This document shows positions 31,446 to 37,943 of a stretch of DNA of 37,943 nucleotides, piece after piece. The position numbers and the translations under genes are program-made. This DNA comes from JACRAO01 sp964490895. Its GTDB lineage: Bacteria; Bdellovibrionota; UBA1018. The notes under the pieces were generated by a model. The model did no database searches. It worked only from the letters and a program-made list of their open reading frames with translations, and was not told where the DNA came from. How positions within the stretch are numbered: the stretch's first letter is position 1; each line of letters opens with the position of its first letter. The stretch lies in the NCBI GenBank assembly GCA_964490895.1, contig CAZBEI010000050.1, positions 1-37,943 of the forward strand, read 5' to 3'.

Positions 31446-33331
31446 AATCAAAAAATTTTATGTATGCAGCAACAATTTTGGGAGTCTTATTTAGCCTTGT
31501 AGCCTTTTCTATGGAATTTCCGCCTCCTCCACTCACTCAAGATTTTGGGGGCAGCATCAAAAGTGGAATTTATCGGATGATTATTCCTGAGAGTGGATTG
31601 GTTTTAAGTCAAAACGAAATTTTAAGAGCCGAAGAGATTGTGATTTCCGGACCTATTGAAACTCGAGGGCACGAGCTGATTTTGGATGCACGAAGAGTGG
31701 AGTTCATAAAAGGCGGCAAAATTTTAGGATTTACGCACGAAGCTCAACCTACATTGAGTGTAGGGTTGCCCGGCAACAAAGGAGGTCAAGGCTGTGACAA
31801 CTGTGAGCCGGCAGATCCATTTACAATACGTGCAAATAAAGGTGGAGCTGGGGGAGGGGGTACTTCTGGGGGGTTGGGAGCCGCCGGGGTTCAAGGTGAT
31901 TTGCAGCCACTCCAAGTTCGATTTTTTAGTGCCAGTATTTTAGGACAGCCCATTCTCACTCTAAAGGGTCAAAAAGGTGGGAAGGGTGGTTTTGGGGGAA
32001 AAGGTGGAGACGGCGGAAATGGCGGCAAGGGGGGAAAAGCAAGAGCGACTTGTTTTGTTTGGGCGAGTTATGGGCCAGGCCAGGGGGGGGAATCTGGATT
32101 GAGAGGCCAAGGAGGAAAAGGGGGAACGGGGGGGCGCGGAGGGCAAAGTATACCCCTTCAGTTTTTGACTTCGCAAACACTTTCAAGCTTAAAAACAGAC
32201 CTCATTGTCACCGAACAAGGAGAGGGTGGGGATGGAGGAGATCCTGGTGAGTCAGGCAATGGAGGTTCCCCTGGCGATGGAGGAGATGGGGATTCGGCAG
32301 GATGCCTTTTCTTTTCAATCCAGTTTGGTTCGGGGCCGGGTGGACATGTGAACAAAAAAAATCCTGCAAATTTAGGGAGAGGAGAAGGAGGGGAGGTGGG
32401 TCAAAATATTCCCAATGGCCTTTCTATAAAAGATGTCTCAGAATTAGAGCTCCAAAGAGGCGATGTATTGAGATCTTGGTTTCAATTTCATTGGTCCAGA
32501 ACCCTCGCACTTCTTGTCCAAGAAACCCTTTTGCTCGTGAGTGATCTGGAGTTTACAAGAAATCAATTGGCACAATTCTCTGCGCGGGATGATTTGCTCA
32601 AACGAATTATTTTAAATTCTAACCGACAAAAAACTCTTCAATTACAAGACGACTGGAGAAATCATTTTTTACAGCCACTGGAAGCGGGAGATAGCGGTGT
32701 TCATCATATTGTAGATCCTTTGCTCAGAGGGCTTGATTTGATATTAAGTGTTTCGGATTTAGATGAAATTAAGAAAAATTTTGATCTAGCATTAATCCAA
32801 GCAGAATCTCTTTTGGCCAGCCGCCTCGATCTGGCATTGAATGAATGCGTTCGATTTAATAAAACCTTATCTCAGCACGCACAAGAGCTCCTTGGGGCAA
32901 CCTCTCATTTTGATGTTCCCATTTGTCGAGGGGTGCCTGATTTGACGTTGCCAGAAAATATTGAAAAAGAAATTATCACAGTAAAATCCTACATTCCTGC
33001 AGCACCTCTCGGAATTGAGGTCAAACTCACCGGAGAGCAACCTCTCCCTGAACATGCCTATCTTCCTAAAACGACCTGGTTTCTATTTGATCTAGCGTCT
33101 CTGTTTGTGAAATTTGTCTCTTTTACAACCGCATTTGCTGAAGATTTTGACATTATCTTTGTAAATCAAAAAACAATTTCTATAAAAGAGTTGCAAAACG
33201 TGATTCCAGAAGCGAGGGGGAGGGTGGATGGATCTGTAGTGGGTTATAAACAGCTGGACGAAAAAAAGATCAGAGAAGATCTGGCTTATTTTTTACATGT
33301 TCAAGCCCTTTTAGCAGGAGTAAAAAAATGA
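31433..33331 (+). CDS. glycine-rich collagen-like exported protein
   Basis: 632 residues. An N-terminal hydrophobic segment (9-26) is a signal peptide or anchor. Residues 45-100 are strand-like (SGLVLSQNEILRAEEIVISG, HELILDARRVEFIKGGKI). From about 115 to 330 the protein has several runs of G-G-x triplets (GGKGGFGGKGGDGGNGGKGG and others) broken by strand segments, with isolated cysteines (GCDNC, ATCF, AGCLF). The last 280 residues are helical with a hydrophobic segment near 545-565 (TWFLFDLASLFVKFVSFTTAF). It is probably an extended surface or envelope protein. GGAG stands 9 bp before the ATG. Confidence 0.75.
   Translation: MDRLKSKNFMYAATILGVLFSLVAFSMEFPPPPLTQDFGGSIKSGIYRMIIPESGLVLSQNEILRAEEIVISGPIETRGHELILDARRVEFIKGGKILGFTHEAQPTLSVGLPGNKGGQGCDNCEPADPFTIRANKGGAGGGGTSGGLGAAGVQGDLQPLQVRFFSASILGQPILTLKGQKGGKGGFGGKGGDGGNGGKGGKARATCFVWASYGPGQGGESGLRGQGGKGGTGGRGGQSIPLQFLTSQTLSSLKTDLIVTEQGEGGDGGDPGESGNGGSPGDGGDGDSAGCLFFSIQFGSGPGGHVNKKNPANLGRGEGGEVGQNIPNGLSIKDVSELELQRGDVLRSWFQFHWSRTLALLVQETLLLVSDLEFTRNQLAQFSARDDLLKRIILNSNRQKTLQLQDDWRNHFLQPLEAGDSGVHHIVDPLLRGLDLILSVSDLDEIKKNFDLALIQAESLLASRLDLALNECVRFNKTLSQHAQELLGATSHFDVPICRGVPDLTLPENIEKEIITVKSYIPAAPLGIEVKLTGEQPLPEHAYLPKTTWFLFDLASLFVKFVSFTTAFAEDFDIIFVNQKTISIKELQNVIPEARGRVDGSVVGYKQLDEKKIREDLAYFLHVQALLAGVKK
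31850..31878 (+). other. G-quadruplex-type G runs in the glycine-rich gene
   Basis: Runs of 5, 5, 6 and 3 G, with loops of 1, 7 and 2 bases, meet the usual pattern of four G3+ runs with loops of 1-7. They lie in the coding strand of the glycine-rich region. Further G-rich tracts follow to about 32400. Confidence 0.6.
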
Positions 33332-34656
33332 GATTTTACTCTGTTTTTTTTAGTTTGCTTCTAGCTCTAAACCCGAACTTGAGTCGGAGCGAAGAAAAAC
33401 CAAGTGAGGCGATTGAGAGAACAATCCACGTGATCGAAGAGGGGTATCCCAGTTTTGTTCATGCTACATTTTTGGACTTAATTCAAAGTCGGTTTTTGTT
33501 AAATTTTGAAGACTATAGAAAGTCAGTCCTTTGGATTACTAAAAAATCAGAAGCCTCAGCGCAGCAGTTTCAAAAGGTTGATGTGCAGTGGAAAGAAAAA
33601 ATGAATGAACTCGATGGCGATCATTTTTTTGAAAAGTTAACAGAGCTCTTGTTTTTAAAAGAGAGTTTGCCTAAAGAGCAAAGGCTCATTAGCACACTCT
33701 TGCAAGATCTGAATATCCTCAAAGACAGTTGGAATGAACTCTGCTCTGAAAAAAAGATAGAAGGACTCGCTCAGTTTTATAATCCGAGCAATCTTTTTAT
33801 GTTAGACCATATTGATTTTATACAAATTCCGAGTAAAAATTTATCTTTTGAAATAGGAGTATCAATCAATACCTCTGGAGAATTTAGTCAAACAAACCAT
33901 AGTGGCATGAGCAGCAATGAGATCGAAGATGCGGTTCCCTATGTGGGTTCGGCGGTGGGCAGCTGTTTATTAGGTCCGGTAGGTGGCTTTGTTGGCATGG
34001 TTGTGGGTTCCCTTGTAAAGTGTATGATTTTAGGCATAGAAAATATTCCAATCATCCGTGAGATCAATCAAGAATGGAATTTGATTGAGAAGTTGAGAGG
34101 TGTTCAGAAAAATATTTTAGACCATGAGAGTGTCGGCATTAAGCCCTTGATTGAGAAAAATTGTAGAGATTTTTTTTCTGGAAATATGGAGAATTATTTT
34201 CAAAATTCTATCCAAGAAGTCAATGCTTATCAAAAAAGTCTGGATCAAGTTCAAAATAAAATTGATCAAGATTGGGAGAGAATAGGCGATCTATTTAAAA
34301 ATAAATTAAAAACCTATAATGAAGATTATCTACCAAGGGTCAAAGAAAATTATTTATATTTACTTAAAAAAAAGTTAGAGAATAAAGTTATTTTAGATCA
34401 AGAGATCATTCGTTTTATGCAGTTAGAGGTGGGTCCTGCTTTAAGTGAGTGGGATTTAAAAAAGGGTGAGTCTGATTTGAACTTTAATCAAGCACAGCAA
34501 AGTCTTTGGAGCGAGATTATTTTGGGTGATGTTCGGTTTTATCAAGGCGAGAGCTTTAGTTTTGGTGCTTTAGATTTTGCAATAAAACCAAAGGAAACAA
34601 GCTATTGGGATAATGGTGTGTTTGAGCTTTTGAAAGTCATGAGGAGTGTAGAATGA
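33328..34656 (+). CDS. exported protein with glycine-zipper hairpin between helices
   Basis: 442 residues. Signal peptide about 1-21. Residues 25-160 and 250-400 are long, charged, heptad-bearing helices (KSLDQVQNKIDQDWERIGDLF). Between them residues about 207-240 form a hydrophobic hairpin with small residues (AVPYVGSAVGSCLLGPVGGF then VGMVVGSLVKCMILG), with a Cys on each side. Helix-hairpin-helix proteins of this kind include ClyA/Hbl-type alpha pore-forming toxins; I did not see enough specific sequence to assign one. It overlaps both neighbours by 4 bp, with AGGAG before the ATG. Confidence 0.65.
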   Translation: MRFYSVFFSLLLALNPNLSRSEEKPSEAIERTIHVIEEGYPSFVHATFLDLIQSRFLLNFEDYRKSVLWITKKSEASAQQFQKVDVQWKEKMNELDGDHFFEKLTELLFLKESLPKEQRLISTLLQDLNILKDSWNELCSEKKIEGLAQFYNPSNLFMLDHIDFIQIPSKNLSFEIGVSINTSGEFSQTNHSGMSSNEIEDAVPYVGSAVGSCLLGPVGGFVGMVVGSLVKCMILGIENIPIIREINQEWNLIEKLRGVQKNILDHESVGIKPLIEKNCRDFFSGNMENYFQNSIQEVNAYQKSLDQVQNKIDQDWERIGDLFKNKLKTYNEDYLPRVKENYLYLLKKKLENKVILDQEIIRFMQLEVGPALSEWDLKKGESDLNFNQAQQSLWSEIILGDVRFYQGESFSFGALDFAIKPKETSYWDNGVFELLKVMRSVE

Positions 34657-35591
34657 TCAATGAGCTTCTGCTGCTTTTATTTTTTTCTGCCACTCTGAGC
34701 TTCGGCGATGGGAACGCAATTGAAACTCCAGAGTGGTCGTATGAGTTTAAAGAAGAGAATTTCATCCCAGGAAGTAGTGCAAACCAAATTTCTATAGGAA
34801 TTCCGGTGGGACGATTTGAGTTAAAAAAATCTCCTTTTTCACTCAATGGCCTCAAATTGACAGAATTTTTTCCACAAGTCAATCAGCTAAAAAAAGTTCA
34901 AAATCTGGCAGTTGAAAACGAAAAAAATAGGATCTTAGAAGAAGTTAAAAATACTACATTGGCTAAGCCCATTTCGGCCGAAATAAAGCCAATTTCAAGC
35001 AATGGAGTTGTGGGCAATGCAATCGGTGAGCCATTTTTAGATTGGGGTTTGTTCAAAGAATGTGCGCTACGATCCTTGCCTGTCCTAAGAAAACTCATGA
35101 AAGTGAAATTGCAAACGCCTGAGGCCTATTGGCTTGAAAATGAGTTCATTGAGACTCTCAAAAAAGAGCGCAATGGTGTTGTCTGCGGGAAATATCTGGG
35201 AAAAAATAAAATTCAAATTCCATCTTTGCTTGAAGAAGTAAAATTTCTCGCTGCTTTTTTGTCTAGAAAGCCTCCAGAACTTCAATATTTAGCGCGTGTT
35301 GTTTTTATGGCCTATCAGAGTGATTCGAATGGTGAACTCACTCTCATTTGGAAAAAGTATTGGAGCTTGCTTTCTGTTTTGGCTGTTTTCTCAGAAAAAC
35401 CTTTGCCAGAGCTTGAAGAATTAGGAAAGAAAATAAAAGAACAATTGAGTTTAAATCTCTCAGAGGATTTAAAAATAAAGACTGAGGATTTGAAAATAAA
35501 TACGGAGAATTTGAAAATAAAGATAAATTTGTTGGATCTCAAAGAAAAAACAAGAGAAGGCTTAAAGTTAACAGAGGGGATGTTTCCATGA
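34653..35591 (+). CDS. exported protein with coiled-coil repeat tail
   Basis: 312 residues. Signal peptide about 1-18. A strand-containing N-terminal part (QISIGIPVGRFELKKSP) is followed by a helical domain (about 125-250; two Cys in KECALRS and VVCGKY). A C-terminal heptad repeat (EDLKIKT, EDLKINT, ENLKIKI) comes from three 21-bp DNA repeats. No family recognised. It is translationally coupled to both neighbours by ATGA-type 4-bp overlaps and immediately precedes the toxin-like gene, so it may be a structural or carrier part. Confidence 0.65.
   Translation: MINELLLLLFFSATLSFGDGNAIETPEWSYEFKEENFIPGSSANQISIGIPVGRFELKKSPFSLNGLKLTEFFPQVNQLKKVQNLAVENEKNRILEEVKNTTLAKPISAEIKPISSNGVVGNAIGEPFLDWGLFKECALRSLPVLRKLMKVKLQTPEAYWLENEFIETLKKERNGVVCGKYLGKNKIQIPSLLEEVKFLAAFLSRKPPELQYLARVVFMAYQSDSNGELTLIWKKYWSLLSVLAVFSEKPLPELEELGKKIKEQLSLNLSEDLKIKTEDLKINTENLKIKINLLDLKEKTREGLKLTEGMFP
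35463..35525 (+). repeat. three tandem 21-bp heptad-encoding repeats
   Basis: Units at 35463-35483, 35484-35504 and 35505-35525 start GAGGATTTAAAAATAAAG, GAGGATTTGAAAATAAAT and GAGAATTTGAAAATAAAG. Each unit encodes one heptad (E-D/N-L-K-I-x-T), so a change in copy number keeps frame and coiled-coil register. Confidence 0.85.
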
Positions 35592-37450
35592 AAAAAATTA
35601 TTTTATTTTTATCTCTATTGATTTCTTCTCTACAGTTCTCCGATGCAGAAAATTTGGAAACAATTTATTTAGAGCCTATATATATCTATGCCTATCGAGT
35701 TAATTTCTCCCCCCCAACTTTGAATTCGAATCCATTGCCGCCTGCTTTTGTTGGTAATCGTTACCTTTATACAAATAGCACAGACTTAAACAAAGCTCTT
35801 TATGAAGCAAGGCGTTTTGCTCAGACTGAGAAACTTCAGGCCTTAATGAATCAATATCAAAATAATTTTCAAAATTCAGGGGCGTCGGCAAATTTACAGA
35901 GGCAGCAAAGTTTCGAATGGTTTAAAAAAGCTATAGAACCTTATTTGAACTCAAGTAGCGCTCACAGTGCTGGTTTTAACTTCGTTTTACCGCCCACTCC
36001 TTATCCAAAGGAGGGTGCGAGCCCACAGGAATTAGATCAAGAGTTAAAGCCACTTTGGGATACAGAAAAAACACCCCTTCGGTTAAGCGGTGAAGTTGCT
36101 AAGTTGCAAAAAAAAATCGGGCTTTATCTAAGTGTTGGCCTTTCGCAGTTCAAATCCACTGCCACTTATTTAGAGGCTGAGATGCGAAGGAGCTTTGTAG
36201 ATCCTCAGGGTCTTTTAGAGGAACTCCCTTTTTCAGAAAAGCCCCATGGAAACCTTTTGACGCCGCTTTATTCTAAAGAAGGTGTAGAGATTCGAGAAAA
36301 ACTCAATGAGACTTTTGTCTCTGAAGGTGTCGTTGGGGTTCGCTGTGCAAACTCTCCAGACTTAAAAAACGATTGCGACTCGTTCCATCAATGGGCGACA
36401 GAATTAAAAACAGCTTATTTTTTGGTAGACCGACTCTCTTACCGTGGAAAGTCAGAAGCTTACCAGACTTTGCTTGCCGTGTTGACGCCGTCATCTCAGT
36501 TTTTAGTTGGGTATGCGGAGGGCTTGTCCTCTGGGGCCATTAATTTTGTAAAATCATTGCCTGATTTTGTAAAAAATCTGCCCTCTTTAGTGCCTGCGCT
36601 TTATCGGGCCATTGTAGATTATCCAACGACCTGGCTCAAAATTCAAAACTTTGCCCACGAAAAATGGGAGGAGATTTTAAATTCGGACTCAGAAAAAGGG
36701 GGGAAGATTTTTGGAGAACTAGCATTTGATTTTCTAAGCCTATTTTTTGGGCCTGGGTCGGTCGAAAAAATAGGCCAATTGAGTTTACAATTTACCAAAG
36801 GGGTAGGGCTTGCGGCGACCCGAGCGGCATTAGAGGTTGCAACCGAAACCGCATTAAAGGCTGGCAAGTTTTCGCAGGCAATAGGGCAGGGACTATTAGC
36901 CGTCACTCAAGAAATGCCAGGATTGGGTCGATTTTTGTGGCCTGCAGCAAAAGAGAGCACTTTTGGACGATCTCTACTCGAGGCCAGAGGGCGTGGAATT
37001 ATTTCTGAAAGTGGGGATGTTTTTAAGTCCTTTGACTTGTCTAAGCCCATTGCTAATCCGTTGCCTGAGAATAGGATTTTTGCACGGGCTGTGGCAAAAG
37101 AATATGTTGAAAGAATAAAATCAGGTAGTACTTTACTAAACCAATCCCCATTAAATGAGGCTTTTATTACCGCATGGGATGATGTCCAAGGATTATCACC
37201 AGAAAAACTAGGGGAAAGATTGGGTTTGTTTAATGATTATACGTGTTCAGTGTATAAAAATACTTCTGAATACACAGTTTTGAAGTTTAAATTTAATGGA
37301 TCTGTAGATCCCATTTTCTCTCCTGTTGATTTACCTCAAGGGACACGTGGAAATGGTTTTATTCCAGGTGGGCGAACCATTGGAGGAGCTAGGGAGTGGC
37401 TTATTCCTGCAGATGCTGTTAGAAAAGGAATGATTGAGTTTGTTGAGTGA
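35588..37450 (+). CDS. polymorphic-toxin-like exported protein
   Basis: 620 residues. Signal peptide about 1-20 (LFLSLLISSLQFSDA). The N-terminal 300 residues are of unknown type. Residues about 300-420 (FLVGYAEGLSSGAINFVKSL then KIFGELAFDFLSLFFGPGSVEKIG) resemble the pre-toxin segment of polymorphic toxins, with amphipathic helices and G-x-G. The C-terminal 120 residues form a separate compact domain ending PQGTRGNGFIPGGRTIGGAR and EWLIPADAVRKGMIEFVE, probably the toxin tip; enzyme class not recognised. A small gene follows at once, and a copy of the last 14 codons plus a second such gene lie 393 bp farther on, as in toxin/immunity arrays. GAGGGG precedes the ATG. Confidence 0.7.
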   Translation: MKKIILFLSLLISSLQFSDAENLETIYLEPIYIYAYRVNFSPPTLNSNPLPPAFVGNRYLYTNSTDLNKALYEARRFAQTEKLQALMNQYQNNFQNSGASANLQRQQSFEWFKKAIEPYLNSSSAHSAGFNFVLPPTPYPKEGASPQELDQELKPLWDTEKTPLRLSGEVAKLQKKIGLYLSVGLSQFKSTATYLEAEMRRSFVDPQGLLEELPFSEKPHGNLLTPLYSKEGVEIREKLNETFVSEGVVGVRCANSPDLKNDCDSFHQWATELKTAYFLVDRLSYRGKSEAYQTLLAVLTPSSQFLVGYAEGLSSGAINFVKSLPDFVKNLPSLVPALYRAIVDYPTTWLKIQNFAHEKWEEILNSDSEKGGKIFGELAFDFLSLFFGPGSVEKIGQLSLQFTKGVGLAATRAALEVATETALKAGKFSQAIGQGLLAVTQEMPGLGRFLWPAAKESTFGRSLLEARGRGIISESGDVFKSFDLSKPIANPLPENRIFARAVAKEYVERIKSGSTLLNQSPLNEAFITAWDDVQGLSPEKLGERLGLFNDYTCSVYKNTSEYTVLKFKFNGSVDPIFSPVDLPQGTRGNGFIPGGRTIGGAREWLIPADAVRKGMIEFVE

Positions 37451-37463
37451 TGGAGACTTAAAT

Positions 37464-37763
37464 ATGATTTTAAAAAAAGAGGATTTAAAGGTTGGACTGA
37501 TCTATGAAAAACAAGATATTCTTCAGCTGTTTCCAAATGCAATTCACTTAAAAACAACAGCAGATGGAGATTGGACAATTGATTTATTTTATGATCCAGA
37601 TAAAAAAATATTTTTAGCTAGAGGTCCATTTGGTCGTTGGGAAGGAGTGGGGTTTGAATTATTAGATATTCAGAGCGCAGACCAGTGGGATTTGCGGAGA
37701 TATGGTCATCTTGATAATGCTAAAGTGGTCAATGTCAATCCCATGCCTAAATCCCAGGTTTAG
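37464..37763 (+). CDS. candidate immunity protein for the toxin-like gene
   Basis: 99 residues from the ATG at 37464, with a GGAG site; a TTG start at 37434 inside the toxin gene is unlikely because the second copy of the gene lacks it. No signal peptide. Mixed strands and helices (DGDWTIDLFYDPDKKIFLARG, RWEGVGFELLDIQSADQWDLRRYG). The gene starts 13 bp after the toxin stop and a homologue follows, which is typical of immunity genes. It has no recognised domain. Confidence 0.65.
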   Translation: MILKKEDLKVGLIYEKQDILQLFPNAIHLKTTADGDWTIDLFYDPDKKIFLARGPFGRWEGVGFELLDIQSADQWDLRRYGHLDNAKVVNVNPMPKSQV

Positions 37764-37801
37764 ACCTAGGCCGACCCTGAAATATCAGCAATCAAAGCCT
37801 T

Positions 37802-37843
37802 CCAGATGCTGTTAAAAAGGGAATGATTGAATTTATTGATTGA
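37802..37843 (+). pseudogene. orphan C-terminal fragment of the toxin-like gene
   Basis: Reads PDAVKKGMIEFID and a stop, matching PADAVRKGMIEFVE at the end of the toxin-like protein. No open upstream frame or start exists: an in-frame TGA lies 8 codons before. It is a displaced toxin tail, as seen in orphan modules of polymorphic toxin loci. Confidence 0.75.
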
Positions 37844-37856
37844 TGGAGATTTCAGT

Positions 37857-37943
37857 ATGATTTTAAAAAGAGAAAATTTAAAAGTGGGTATTTTGTATGA
37901 TGTGAGCAAAATCCCTGGACTTTTTCCGAATGCCGTTCATTTA
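37857..37943 (+). CDS. second immunity-like gene (3' end outside window)
   Basis: 29 codons are visible: MILKRENLKVGILYDVSKIP, then LFPNAVHL at the edge. They align without gaps to MILKKEDLKVGLIYEKQDIL, then LFPNAIHL of the gene at 37464, with the same GGAG ribosome binding site. A paralogue this close downstream, separated by an orphan toxin tail, is what an immunity gene array looks like. Whether the full gene is intact cannot be seen. Confidence 0.75.
   Translation, partial: MILKRENLKVGILYDVSKIPGLFPNAVHL

Larger units (their letters stand above)
37407..37943 (+). repeat. diverged direct repeat of toxin tail plus immunity gene
   Basis: The DNA from about 37407 (toxin tail, stop, ribosome binding site, start of immunity gene) recurs 393 bp downstream from about 37800 to the window edge, for example TGATGGAGA before both immunity starts. 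The copies clearly differ at many bases, so the duplication is not new. The end of the second unit is outside the window. Confidence 0.75.

Noticed and set aside
31776..32300. CRISPR-like or tandem repeat array
   Set aside because: The repetition is codon-level (GGx triplets) with no fixed unit and spacers.
31961..32355. Several frames opposite or shifted to the glycine-rich gene
   Set aside because: They are long only because of the biased GGN codons; their products are Pro/Ser- or Arg-rich and lack start signals.

Overview
The window reads as a chromosomal segment from a predatory or predator-related delta-type proteobacterium (Bdellovibrionota-like). This is an inference. It rests on the moderately AT-rich DNA, the very high share of exported proteins (about 20 of roughly 38 genes start with a Sec signal or lipobox), an HNH protein of the type repeated in Bdellovibrio-like genomes, and envelope machinery with TolQ/TolR/TonB-like parts. 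No rRNA, tRNA, CRISPR array, prophage or complete transposon was found.

Layout. 1-900: two small genes of unknown function, the first cut by the window edge, the second exported. 895-6310 (minus): a tightly packed operon of HNH endonuclease, TonB-dependent-receptor-like protein with a short plug, beta-propeller lipoprotein, beta-rich lipoprotein and EamA transporter. 6569-7927 (minus): two glycosyltransferases of the TIGR04283/TIGR04282 pair, in one reading frame and separated by a single TGA. 7987-11252 (plus): cupredoxin-like protein, CpaF/TadA ATPase, enolase, FtsB-like protein. 11233-14279 (minus): an exported glutamine-amidotransferase-like protein and an exported amidoligase/ATP-grasp fusion. 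14435-19045: queF, an RHH-nucleotidyltransferase fusion with the stub of a HEPN partner, a DUF4442 hotdog protein, an exported HAD protein, Nfu, an acidic-tailed exported protein and a DPM1-like glycosyltransferase. 19061-19850: a HigB/HigA-type toxin-antitoxin cassette bounded by a perfect 91-bp direct repeat that copies the end of the glycosyltransferase gene. 20024-24430: two tandem paralogues (about 710-730 aa) of an exported protein with kinase-like motifs.

24548-37943 is the most unusual part. A seven-gene minus-strand operon encodes an outer-membrane barrel, two helical-repeat exported proteins, a small exported protein, a TonB-like protein, ExbB and ExbD. Divergent from it is a plus-strand operon with nearly every gene overlapping the next: a large lipoprotein, a glycine-rich collagen-like protein, a protein with a glycine-zipper hairpin between long helices, another exported protein, and a polymorphic-toxin-like protein with a candidate immunity gene. 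A fragmentary toxin tail and a second immunity gene follow at the window edge. The working hypothesis is an energised trans-envelope system that builds a surface structure or delivers the toxin. That link is inferred from gene order only.

At four promoters the -10-like hexamer ends 10-11 bp before the start codon and there is no good Shine-Dalgarno sequence, which suggests leaderless transcripts. Most other genes have clear AGGAGG/GGAG sites.
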